DNA of 64,000 bases, taken from Glycine soja. Taxonomy: Eukaryota; Streptophyta; Magnoliopsida; Fabales; Fabaceae. Positions 33,575 to 43,849 of this stretch are shown here, in pieces; position 1 is the stretch's first letter; every line of letters begins with the position of its first letter. Under the pieces are notes generated by a model, which made no database searches, had not been told where the DNA came from, and saw nothing but the letters and a program-made list of their open reading frames with translations. The stretch covers positions 38,440,620-38,504,619 of the forward strand of contig NC_041019.1 in assembly GCF_004193775.1 (NCBI RefSeq). Reading direction: 5' to 3'. The translations under genes were made by a program, and so were the position numbers.

Positions 33575-34654
33575 TTACTGATTTGTACAATTGATGCTTC
33601 TAAGTTTAAAAAAATATTCTGCCCATTTTTGACATAATCCTGTGATTGTCTCCATGTCTAGTGGCGTGGCATCATCGAACCACTACACATTGTGACAAAC
33701 AAAGAAATTATCATTTCCACTTAAAAAGAAAGAAAATATGAGCATTTTTCGTCAATGTTTTGGGAATAGACAATTTACCAGACTCCAATCAGTCTTCAAC
33801 TCCCCGATAATTATGTTCCAAATCCAATGCATCACATAATACCTACACTCATAGCCTCCTTGTTGAACGTGACTCTACATGAAATGAGAAAAATAATTGA
33901 ATGTTTGTATTAACAAGTTTAAGAACATTTTCATTTGCAAACATGGTTTGAACTGAGACTAACCTTAACTTCAATCCACTGGGGTGTAGTTTGAGGAACT
34001 TTGCCATCATCAGTCGTCTTTAATGCCTTAAATGCACTGCGTTGGAAGATTAATATCATCACATATATAAGGTCACAATGTATGTTTCGATGTAAAAAAA
34101 ACGTTGAATGACTTCAAATATATTACTTAACTTGTTAATTGCAGTTTTGATATGAACATCAGGCCTTTTCCGTATCGAACAAAACTAGACCACCTGATTG
34201 TTTGTAGGACACAAAACAAGAAGTTGCCAATGGGCCCTGCAATTGACACAACAGATACACTTAATGAACGCAAAATTTGTTGCATGATAGCCTAAATATA
34301 TTTTACTTACTGATTCAGATAAGCTCCTAAGTACACTTGTTGCTGAGATTCCTTAAGCCATTTTCCAATATATTCTTCACATTGCCCACGTCTATCCTTT
34401 GCGTTATGTATTGATTGAGGTTCAAGGATCCATATAGCGATACATGACCCAAGCTACTACTCCACTCATCCATATACCTAATTTGGAGATTAGATCAAAT
34501 TACTCAACATGAGGTATATGACAAAGCAATATGGATTTAATAGTCACAAATGAATTTTACTTACATGGTCCACAACTGAAGTATGACTATGTTCAACCAT
34601 TTTTCTCCTGTTGTTATTTCGTTGACATCAGCATATGTTAAGAACAAGGTTGAA
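33575..34654 (-). pseudogene. Ulp1-like C48 protease of a CACTA-type transposon
   Basis: Six minus-strand exons with GT-AG borders read in order: 34,565-34,654 (STLFLTYADVNEIT), 34,311-34,477 (EPQSIHNAKDRRG, KWLKESQQQVYLGAYL), 34,132-34,236 (HWQLLVLCPTNN), 33,964-34,036 (TPQWIEVK), 33,779-33,874 (QQGGYECRYYVMHW) and 33,575-33,682 (WFDDATPLDMET, ending CTNQ and TAA). The HW and the GGYEC elements are the catalytic His and Cys of SUMO-protease-like C48 domains, carried by many plant CACTA elements. In exon three the Trp of the usual VVWFCS is TAG, and exon two has a frameshift, so it is dead. No transposase neighbours it. Confidence 0.7.
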
Positions 34655-34714
34655 TCTACACTTGGAGAACCATAGACATTATTTGAAGAAGCAAAATCAA
34701 AATCAAAATGTGCA

Positions 34715-34936
34715 TACTTTTGTAACGTATGGTTCTATCATTGATGGACTTGCTATAATTGACAGGCTGGATGAACCATAGACGTTATTTGAAGAAGCAA
34801 AGTCAAAATGTGTTGATTTGAATGTTGTGGTGTATAGTAGTGTTATTGATGGGTTTGGGAAGGTGGGAAGGATTGATGAAGCATATTTAATTTTGGACGA
34901 GTTGATGCACAAAGGTCTGACTCCAAAATTTGCACA
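34715..34936 (+). pseudogene. Pentatricopeptide repeat (PPR) fragment
   Basis: Two adjacent 35-residue PPR motifs are readable: a degenerate one (VTYGSIIDGLA, RLDE, then a TAG) and a good one (LNVVVYSSVIDGFGKVGRID, EAYLILDELMHKGLTP). PPR proteins bind organelle RNA. Intact genes have 10-30 repeats; here only two survive, without start or stop. The first piece partly overlaps a near-duplicate phrase (GGCTGGATGAACCATAGACG / GAACCATAGACATTATTTG) about 120 bases upstream. Confidence 0.7.
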
Positions 34937-35160
34937 CACATATATACCGGCATCTTCCTCATACTACCAAAATCCTACAAATAGAATTTTATTATTTATT
35001 TCCACCCAAATTGCTCAACGTCATTCAAACAAATATCCATTTAAGTTATTTTTTTCTAAACCTAGAACAAAACTCCAAAAGTTGGTTTAATCAAAACTCC
35101 AAATTCTCTGCGAGGTATTATTATACTTTGAGGATGTGGAAGCTGCAACAAGTTGGAAAG

Positions 35161-36356
35161 ATGAGAGGAGGAGTTAGTAGCATACAGCTACAGCCTTTGA
35201 CACTCGAGGCTTCAACCCTAGTTAAAGCAGCTGTTACTGTTGGCTTCACATTGCCACTGTCATGCGCAAGTGGCTGATGGGGGATTAGAAGTTTTAGAAC
35301 ATAAATTAACGACAAGGCATGTCGCCCCTCCCTTGAAATTATTTGGGATCTTCACCCCTTTACAGTTGCAATTGGTAGCTTCAGCCTTGCTTTAAAGTTT
35401 GATAGGTACATAATTAATTTATTGTTCTATGTAATATTTTCTGCTTTCAATGTTATTATTGTAATGCATTTTTGAGTCATTGATTTTCGTTTTGGTTTTG
35501 TTTGTTTCAATGATTTTCATGATCAGGACATAAATTAAGGGCAAGACATGTCACCCCTCCCTTGAAATTATTTGGGATCTTCACCCCTTTACAGTGGTTT
35601 TGTTTGTTTGTTTTAGTGGTTTTCATGATCAATCATTTTCGTTTTGGTTTTGAGTGATATTCAACGACCATAATGATGAGAATCTAAAGATTCTATGTGA
35701 TGCATTGGGGCAAAAGCCTCCACAACCGAAAAAAACAGCCAAGGAGATTGCAAGCATTGTGCTTCTTTGTAGGTCATGATTGCTTAAGTAGGGAATGACT
35801 TAGTGAAGACAGATGTAAGGAAACAAACTTGGGTTTTCTTTGTAGGTGTGGATTCTGAAGCAAAACAACATGTGTCAAAAGAGCTAGCTAAAGTAATTTT
35901 TGGGTGTTACAGTAACTTTGTCTCCATTGGTTAAAGTTGTTTCTCTTTAGCTCATGAGGAGTCCAAATATAAAAGGCTAGGAGATGAGTTTGGGGGCAGT
36001 TATCTTCAGAGATTTGGGGAAGCAGTGAATGAGAATCCTCATAGGTTGTTCTTTATGGAATATTTGGAGCAAGTTGATGACTTTTCTAAACAGGGTGTTA
36101 AGCAATGAATTGAAAATGGACCTATAATCCTTGCTGGTAGTGAATCTGTCTGTGCCTATGAAGGATGCAATTGTCATTTTCATTAGTGAATGGTTAAGTT
36201 CAGTACTATGAACCCATCTTTCTCGTGCAACAACTACTTCTCCACTTGTAGATGCAGAGAGGAAACAAAATATTAACAACTCAGAGGACAAATTTTCATG
36301 CCTCTGTTTGGATTTGAACATCGGCATTGAAGTTGTTGTGCAAAAAAATGCTTGAC
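35161..36356 (+). pseudogene. SMXL (SMAX1-like) pseudogene with large internal deletion
   Basis: SMXL proteins are ClpB-like nuclear repressors in strigolactone and karrikin signalling or phloem development. At 35,161 an ATG opens MRGGVSSIQLQPLTLEASTL, the start of a double Clp-N domain, which breaks off after about 28 residues. At 35,660-36,356 the C-terminal part appears in shifting frames: NDENLKILCDALGQK, TWVFFVGVDSEAKQHVSKEL (frame-corrected in one residue), FGGSYLQRFGEAVNENPHRL, DAIVIFISE and the EAR repression motif LDLNI near 36,310. About 500 residues between are missing. Stops and frameshifts exclude function. The subfamily (SMXL3/4/5 type) is a guess from the C-terminal wording. 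Confidence 0.7.
35298..35594 (+). repeat. Direct repeat pair inside SMXL pseudogene
   Basis: A segment of about 68 bp (ACATAAATTAA, then CACCCCTTTACAG) occurs at about 35,299-35,366 and again at 35,527-35,595 with two or three differences. TTGGTTTTG-rich sequence lies between. It replaces the missing middle of the SMXL gene, so it may be part of the event that removed it. Confidence 0.65.
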
Positions 36357-37036
36357 ATACATGGACAAACTGATGACATCCTACATTTAGTTGATAACAA
36401 AATTCATTTTAAAATATGAGGGGAAATACTTTTCTATATAAGGGGAAACTGATATACCCTGTCAAACAATGCTACTGTGTTGAGTTTACCTAAACAAATC
36501 ATGGAGAAATTTATTTCTGGTACAACTGATTTTCATCACTCAATTAAAACATTTAGTCTTTGATGAAATTAGGGTCTCTACCCAAAATGATCAGTTTTCA
36601 CTCTTTCTCTCTCTCTCTCTTTAATTTCACTTCTCTGCATTTTACAGTTTTACTGATCTTGTTATGGTGGCATAGTCAACTGCCCCAACAACTAATCTGT
36701 AAAGGGTAGGGTCAGAGAATCTTTCTGAGCTTCATTTAGAGAGTTTACAGGCTACAACCATAGGAGAACCAATAGGATTTGCTTCATCCATTTTTGTCTT
36801 TGCTTGAAGATCCCTAATACACATATACTTAGATGGAGTAAGTATATGTCAGCCATCAGCTTGATTAGCTGCTTCAATTCCCAAAAAATAATCAACATCT
36901 CCACGATCTTTTAAGGAAAATAGGTTGTTAAGCTCACAAACTAGTTTCTAAATCAGTTTACACTCATTTCTAATGCTGTGAATGGATATAATTTTGTTGA
37001 ACATATGATAACTATAATGTGATTTATTTAAGACAG

Positions 37037-38208
37037 GCATCTGCGTTCATCGTAACATATCCATTAAATAATGCTATTAATGAAGAAGGTAATGGAACCA
37101 GAAAGGCAGTTGCTTGGGAGAAGACCTTTATTCAGTTGGTGAAGGTTAGTATCTTGTATATATACTTTTGTTCCTTTCACTGACGAATAACTTGTATCTT
37201 CAGTCAGACACTAGTCTTGCATAGTTAGTCAACTGTGTTTGTATATTTTAAGCTATAATGCCAATTTGCTTCAGCAGAAAAATAACTGGTCAAGGTTGCT
37301 GCAATTTGATTCATCCCTAGGAAATACTTTATCCGGGTTTGACTCCCTGTGGGTATTAGTACTCACACTTAGCTTAATTTACACATCCCATAACTGAGTC
37401 CTAGGTCTTCCTTTGCAGAAAGAACAACAAAGATACATAAAATGTTTTAGTAGCTTGTTTGTTGTTTGTGATGTTACATGGTCATGTATCCTGGAATCAG
37501 GGCTTTTCTATTTCCTAACTACTCGTCCTTGTTTTCCTGATTCCCCACATCTATTATGCTGTTTGTAATAGGATGAGCTGTTACCGATGGTACAATCAAG
37601 AAATTTGACACTGGCTTTTTTATCTGAAAGCTCTATTGAGGAAGAATTGAAAGTACTGCAGATGCTATAACTATATTGGTAACATCCTCCTTTCTTTTGT
37701 TGATACTTGATTGTCCCAAAAGGTACTTGATTTTTTTTTTGTCTGAGACATGTAATGATTATGGAATTATGGTATTATCTGAACGAGTTCTATGTCATGT
37801 ATTTCCAAAATTAATATTTTCTGTTTGTAGGTGTAATTTGTTTAATTCTTCAATTGTACCTTATTTTATTGCAGGTTAGCTATCTTGTGATGTTTGCTTA
37901 CATATCTCTTACTTTAGGGGATACCCTCCACCCTTTGTCTTTCTATATTTCATCTAAGGTGTTGTCCCATCCACTGTATCAATCCATCTTTCTCCCTTTC
38001 TATTTTTTGATTTGTAATTTATCTTCCCTCTCATTTTTATGATGTACATAAATATTTATTGGATAGTTTCAGATTGCAGGTGATGCTTGGTCTTTCAGGA
38101 GTAATTCTTGTTATGCTGTCTATGATTGGATCAGTTGGATTTTTTAGTGTGCTTGGTGTAAAATCTATTCTGATCATCATGGAAGTTATCCCATTTCTTG
38201 TCCTAGCC
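37037..38208 (+). pseudogene. NPC1-like sterol transporter, four-exon fragment
   Basis: NPC1 is a multi-pass membrane protein that moves sterols out of the lysosome or vacuole lumen. Four exons keep GT-AG borders: 37,037-37,144 (ASAFIVTYPLNNA, RKAVAWEKTF), 37,572-37,678 (DELLPMVQSRNLTLAF), 37,875-37,958 (VSYLVMFAYISLTLGD) and 38,080-38,208 (VMLGLSGVILVMLSMIGSVG, FLVLA). The last two form the start of the sterol-sensing domain, with hydrophobic helices. In exon two a short deletion after EEELK shifts the frame and creates TAA. Upstream exons are not found, and a LINE begins 80 bp past the last exon. Retained introns exclude retrotransposition as its origin. Confidence 0.8.
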
Positions 38209-38286
38209 GTAAGTTTTGTTTTGCTTACAAAGTTATCAAATGATGGCTATTAGTGAAACATATATTGTTGTAGTTTGTGGTATTTG

Positions 38287-39945
38287 TTTTTTTTTTTTGC
38301 TCAGCAAAAGCAATATTATATTATAGATGAGTACCAGAGGTACTAAAGTACATATAGAGGATAGGTATACAACAGATTCGAAACACTAAGAATCTGACTG
38401 AACCCATAGAGGAAATATACATGCCCTGCAAAGCTATTTGAAACTGTTACAAATATGATCACTCCCTAGTTTTAGAAAGCTGCTTTGAGGTGGGAGGACC
38501 AGTAGCTAAATTGCATTGTGAAACCCTTCTCCATAACCTTAAGCCAAGACCATAGTAGAAATAATGCATCATTAATCACTTTGCTTCCATCAAAAGATTG
38601 GTTATCAAAGACTACCTCGTTTCGATGCTTCCAAATGGTCCATGTTAGCGCTACCCACCAGCACTTCCATCTTTTGGCTCTAACTCTAGCAGCAGGCCTG
38701 TTATCATGTTTCCAAAAATGATCTTTGGGATTATGTGGAAATACACCCGATGAGTTCACCCATGACTGAGATTCCCACCATAGAGGTAGGGTTTTAGTGC
38801 AATGGAAGAATAGGTGTGCTGCATCCTCCTCCGGACTGTTGCACAGTGGACACCGTAAATCATTTAGCTCCACTTGTCTGGTCCTTAGGTTTGTCCTAGT
38901 TGGCAAGCAGTCTTTAATGAGCTTCCATGCGAACACTGCCGCTTTAAATGGGATCTTAAGATTCCATAGTTCCACAAAAGTCCTATCTTCAGAAACCCCC
39001 CTTGTTGCTTCCACCAATAGCTGGTATGCAGATTTTGTAGAGTAATTCCCGCTCGGGTCAGCCTTCCAAACCCATAAGTTTGGTCTGTTGTGATGAATTG
39101 TTACTTGAGCTAACTCCTCTAAAAATTCAGCAGCCATCCCAATTTCATTTTCAAATAGAGATCTCCTCCAACTAAAGTTCCATTCCCACCCTGCACCTTT
39201 TTGACTCCCCACACTGCTGATAAGTTAGTGTTGCTGATTGGAGATGTGGTATAGTCTGGGATACTTTGCCATTAATGTTCTGCCGGCACCTACCCAAGAA
39301 TCCTCCCAAAATCTGAATTTATCTCCGCGCCCCACCCTCCGTTCTATCTGATTTTTAATTACTACTGCATTCTACTGATGAGTAATCTGCAACAGATCCT
39401 TCCACCAAGGAGATAAGTGGCTGCTACTTCTTGCATCAGCGAGGGATCTCCACCCTCCATACTTGGAAGTGAGAATTCTGGTCCACATGTCCCCATGATT
39501 CTGAAATAGCTCCCAACTCCACTTTCCTAGCAACGCTGTGTTAAGTACCTGTAAATCTTTTATGCCAAGACCACCTTTGTCTTTTGGAAGACACACAGTT
39601 TTCCAATTGACCCAGGCAATCTTTTGCTGCTCCAAACCTCCGCCCCATAAGAATCTACGCTGTATGTTGATCAGCTTGTCAACAACTTTATCCGGTATCC
39701 TGAAAAAAGAAAGAAAATATATTGGAAGTGCTGTTAGGACTGAATTTATCAAGGTGACTCTCCCTCCATAGGAAACATGTTTTTGTTTCCATCTAGCTAG
39801 TTTTCCCTCGCACTTCCTAACGACTGGGTCCCAGATGGCACTATGTCTTGGATTTGTCCCAATTGGTATACCAAGATATAAAAATGGCATAGACAGCACA
39901 CTACTGTTTAGAAAATCTGCAGCTTCCCTAATACACCTTCACAGT
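38287..39945 (-). mobile_element. 5'-truncated L1-type LINE
   Basis: The element lies on the minus strand with its poly(A) as the T run at 38,287-38,298. Two open pieces remain. At 39,372-39,899 is the distal RT region (MPFLYLGIPIGTNPRHSAIW, GGRVTLINSVLTALPIYFLS). At 38,472-39,212 is the RT zinc-binding domain (LPTRTNLRTR, CPLCNSPEEDAAHLFFHC) with a Trp-rich tail. The catalytic RT core and endonuclease are missing, as expected from 5' truncation at about 39,945. A stretch between the two pieces is frameshifted. It truncates the NPC1-like fragment. Confidence 0.85.
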
Positions 39946-40159
39946 TATTATTGATAAAATGACAGTAAATAATCTGGGTTTATTCTCACAGGTGGGTAAA
40001 TGGGATAAGGTTCAGGTCCAAGGTTGAAGCTTTACTACTCAAACAAAATAGGCATTGATACACACACACACCCTAACACATTTTTTCTTAGTCATGCCCT
40101 AAACCCAAATAACTTTTTTTAATTACTCAAATTGGCCATACACATATTCTGACTTTGAG

Positions 40160-40496
40160 TACACAAAAAGAGAGGGATGACATCTACTAGAAATGAATTG
40201 AAACTACAAAATAGAAGGAGAGAGAAATAGAGAGTAAGAGAAAGAGAGAGAAATGCATAAAAATTTGTGGAACTATGACATTTAATTTCATTCCGAAAGA
40301 GTTTCAGTTACACTGTAGTTTTTATAGAGGCCTATGAGAGTTGCAGAGCAAGTTTGTACAACTTGCAGAGTAAGTTTCTAAGACTTGCAGAGCAAGCTTC
40401 TAACAGTTAGCTGCCACCTCTCAAAAAACAGCTGGACTACTAACTTCCACACGCTAATCTCATATAATCCAGTATAATACTCACATACCCCTAACA
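40160..40496 (-). repeat. Antisense copia LTR fragment
   Basis: On the minus strand it begins TGTTAGGGGTATGTGAG at 40,496, beside copia RNase H sequence. A TATA-like CTATAAAAAC lies near 40,325, and a TC-rich leader follows (TTCTCTCTCT near 40,230). The far end is not sharply defined. It is probably the 3' LTR of the adjoining RNase H remnant. Confidence 0.55.
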
Positions 40497-40960
40497 AACT
40501 AAACATGTGTGAGCTTCATGGATGTTTCACACCTTGACTTTGTTCCTAATGAAGTCAAATCTAGTAGAACAGAGGGGCTTTGTGAGAACATCTGCCCAAT
40601 GACCCAGAGTAGGTATGTGACCCACATAGTTTGTTACTTAGAACCTTTTCCCTTACAAAGAAGAGATCGATCTAGAAATTGTTGATTTTTCCCTTTCAAC
40701 AATAGGTTTATGTGCTTGTGCCACAACGATTTGACTATCACACAGAATGAGAGGCTTCAAAGTAGGAACACCAAGTTGTTCAAGTAAGGTTTGAAGCCAC
40801 ATAGTAATGTGGGCTACCACTTGCTGTTTTCTGGACCACCAGGAGATCAGATTTAGGCCCAAGAAAATAGCTGCACCTGATGTCGATGTTCCTTCTTCCA
40901 TCCCCATAGTGTATTTTCGTTTCAGATTTTTAATTTTATTTTTTGACAGCAACTAGTTTA
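40497..40960 (-). pseudogene. Copia RNase H remnant
   Basis: The minus strand reads GAAIFLGLNLISWWSRKQQV, LLEQLGVPTLKPLILCDSQI and, after deletions, a region close to VLTKPL. These are the end segments of Ty1/copia RNase H. The block usually holding SSTEAEYR is missing, so the acidic active site is incomplete. The expected C-terminal tail runs into the LTR at 40,496. Confidence 0.7.
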
Positions 40961-41724
40961 TATTTTGTATATTAAAAAACAAAAAATATGTTTTAGTTAA
41001 TGGCTAAATTAATGAACTCTCTGTCAAACCATATTATTACTGGTTACCATTTGCCCATTATTATATCAGTGATTATATGCTACTAAATATGCTCTATAGT
41101 GTTCAGAACAATATTACAAGCTGCTATTGCAACTGTCTTTAAGACAGAAAAAAGAAAGAATCAATGTCTATTATTGCATAAAATGATGAACACATGCTTA
41201 ACATTCAATAAAGAAGTCATACCTTTCAATAGTCTCTGATTTGGATGTAGAACAATAGAGTGAATTGAGGAAGAAACCTATAGTGCAAATCCTTGGTTGG
41301 GAAGCCCGGAAGGCCTAAATCAGCACTGTAAATTCAATAATTATTTTGTCAACCATAAGTATGTCAAATAGTCAACCAATTAGGCATGCATGAAAACTCG
41401 ATTAGCAAAAAAAAAACAGTACAACATATACCATAGTGTGTCTATTTGAAGATTAAATAAAAGGGTTGGTGTTGATGTAGCAAACTTCTCCTGCAAAATC
41501 CAAGTAATAAAAATAGAATATATACATCAAACTAAAACAGCTAGGTGAAGCAACAGTACAACCTTAATAAAAATAGAAAATATCCGGTTTTTTTAGTAGT
41601 GTTTGGACATGTTTTATTGTGACTTTCAGTTCAACCCAACTAATGAAGTAATGTCACACTGAAAATGTTGAGGGCAACTTCTCTTGTTGTTGGGTGTTGA
41701 TGGTTTCATGATAGGGTGGTTGCC
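40961..41724. other. Intergenic, with a possible CACTA terminus
   Basis: AT-rich DNA without a gene. At 41,584-41,601 the sequence CCGGTTTTTTTAGTAGTG reads, reversed, CACTACTAAAAAAACCGG, which looks like the terminal inverted repeat of a CACTA element. No partner end was found upstream, so this stays a candidate only. Confidence 0.3.
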
Positions 41725-42181
41725 AATGTCTGCTCCTATGATCATTGACCCTATGGTGATATCGGCACCAGAAACTCAATCAGCAGCAGCTAGCATACTA
41801 GTTGCACAAAGTGAACTTGAATTTGGTGTGTGTGACTATTGTGGACTAACAGAAGAGTGCACCCCAGCCTATATGGAAAGAATCAGACAGAGGTACTTTC
41901 GAAAATGGGTTTATGGGTTATGAGCTGAGGCTGTTAAGGATGAAATTGTGAGGTTTGACAAGCTTGTTTGCATAGAAGAAGCAATGGCTAAGCACATGAA
42001 CTTAACCAATAAGTTAAAGGCATCAAGGCCTCCTCCAAATCCGGCATTGCACTTGATATCAGCCATGAGACAGATTCTTAGAAGGACTTTGGATTCTCCT
42101 AAAGTAAGGTCCACACCAAATAGTCCAACCAAAACTCTCACAAAAATTCATGGTTCTGTGCTTACAAGATCTGAGAGCTGA
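41725..42181 (+). pseudogene. DUF1677 gene with two nonsense codons
   Basis: From MSAPMIIDPMVISAPETQSA the frame reads a plant DUF1677 protein of unknown function. CDYCGLTEECTPAYMERIRQ is the conserved cysteine-rich core. TGA at 41,921-41,923 falls where relatives have Cys (GLC in WVCGLCAEAV). The same frame then continues uninterrupted through AEAVKDEIVRFDKLVCIEEA, PPPNPALHLISAMRQILRRT and LTRSES to TGA at 42,179, again at a position often Cys. No frameshift occurs across 150 codons, so the loss is recent or the product is a short N-terminal protein. Confidence 0.75.
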
Positions 42182-43426
42182 TTCCCTACTCTCTCTGAAG
42201 GGTTGTGATGAAGAGAATATTTGGGTATTTATTTGGATAAAAATGTAAGCTGGAAGCAAAAATAAGGATAGAAAAATATAAGCTGCAAAAGTTTAGGTGT
42301 TCAATTGTAGTTTTGACCAGTACAGAACTTTGAATCTGTTTGTTAGAAAATTTGAACATAATTTGGACAACAATTTTGCTTCACTCAGACCAGTTATATA
42401 TAATTTCTATTCCATTTATTTGTTTGAAATAACAAAAATATGTTCATTACTGAACACAAACATGTCATGTTTCACAATTGGTGCAGCTGAAGAGAACATG
42501 GGACGATGCTGCCCCTGTCGTTGAACTCTGCAAAGTCTCAAAATTTGATCGTGGAGTTCAACTAACATTGTTTGTATTCAAATTGATTAAACTTGGTAAG
42601 AATCATTTAGGTTTATTTAAACTGATTCACAAAAATAAAGACACCAATAATTGAGTTCTTCTTGCCTTAAAAAACTAATCATTGGTAAAATATAAAATTG
42701 ACTGGTCTACTTTTAGTGCAATGCACAAATGCAGAGTAAAATATTGATTATAATTTTGACTCAATCACACAAGACAAGACACTGATGAGTTGTCATTATC
42801 AACCCTTTTGGGATGATGACTTGAACCAAGGAATTTAACTGGTTACCATCCCCCACATACCAAATACGAATGTTTATAGTGCTTCAGCTTAGTTTCATGT
42901 ATTGAACCACACAGATTGTCCTAGGCAAACGTACTATGTATACAAAACAAGTACCACATAAATCCAATTCTCATAATCAATCGGCAATGCACATTAGCTA
43001 CATAAAAATAAATCAAAATTACAGCGTACCGACTATAGAAACGAACAATGTTGCAGAGAATGGAAGGTTTAACAATCCCCTGTAGGTGGACACGAGCACA
43101 GAGCTGGCGAGGGCAACAAGAATCGAAGGTTTAACAATGTACGTCTTTGAAAAACCTTTTGAATCAGAAAAAATTAAATATGGACGAAACCAGCTACAAA
43201 GGTTATGGAATGTTACTTACTGGAAAATGAAAGACAAAGGACCCACACACGATAGTGATAGAAAATCCACACGACAACCTGGACTGTATAATGAACACCA
43301 GCATTGGAAAGCCTTCACAAGGACAAGCACGACAGTGTTGGAAAGCCTTCACAATGAGAAACAAAGCTTCCAGAGACAAACGACATAAAATGAGTGAGGT
43401 AGGGTATAGTGCGACTGTGGGAAAAA
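42182..43426. other. Intergenic, one unassigned exon-like segment
   Basis: An open segment of about 35 codons at about 42,488-42,596 (LKRTWDDAAPVVELCKVSKF and on, before GTAAGA) has exon-like borders, but I do not recognise it. The rest, including open frames at 43,086-43,388, shows no family signature. Confidence 0.35.
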
Positions 43427-43565
43427 GATTTAATCCCCTTCAAGGACGGTGTTTATAAAACATGTCTTTGAATAATTAAACTCAATGACGGTGTGTTGAG
43501 CACCGTCTTTGTAATACGAATACAACGTCATTTCCGTTACAAACGTCGTTGAAATACGTTTGCTA
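43427..43565. repeat. CACTA-like subterminal repeats
   Basis: Short inverted units alternate here: GACGGTGTTTATAAAACATGTC, split by one gap, then GACGGTGTGTTGAGCACCGTC and ACAACGTCATTTCCGTTAC. Such closely spaced ACGGT/ACCGT hairpins are seen in the subterminal zones of legume CACTA elements. The terminal CACTA sequence itself was not located. Confidence 0.4.
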
Positions 43566-43849
43566 TTTACTAAATTTCCTTCAATTTGGTATATAGAACC
43601 TCACGTCTGGACTAACGAGCGTGAATGAGGGGGACTTTTGAGCAATGCACAGAGGAACTGAAGGAGAGCTCCAATAGGTTAGGGGAGTTCATTATAGTTA
43701 CAGTTTTTAATGCCATAGTTAGGTGTCAGGGAACCTAACTATGGGGATGTATGTCTGTCCCTGTTGCATGCTGGTTTTCAAGAAAAATAATGTTTTCGAC
43801 TGATAGGATGCAACATATCTATCATTGCTTAATAACCTTAGTGTTAGAC

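Noticed and set aside
35977..36327. Minus-strand 116-residue open frame
   Set aside because: It is the antisense shadow of the SMXL C-terminal pseudogene.
42297..42524. Open frames around 42.3-42.5 kb as a small gene
   Set aside because: No recognisable motif, AT-biased codons, and the only exon-like part (42,488-42,596) is too short to assign.
43427..43565. Hairpin units as a microRNA precursor
   Set aside because: There are several short, alternating inverted units and no single long stem; transposon subterminal repeats fit better.
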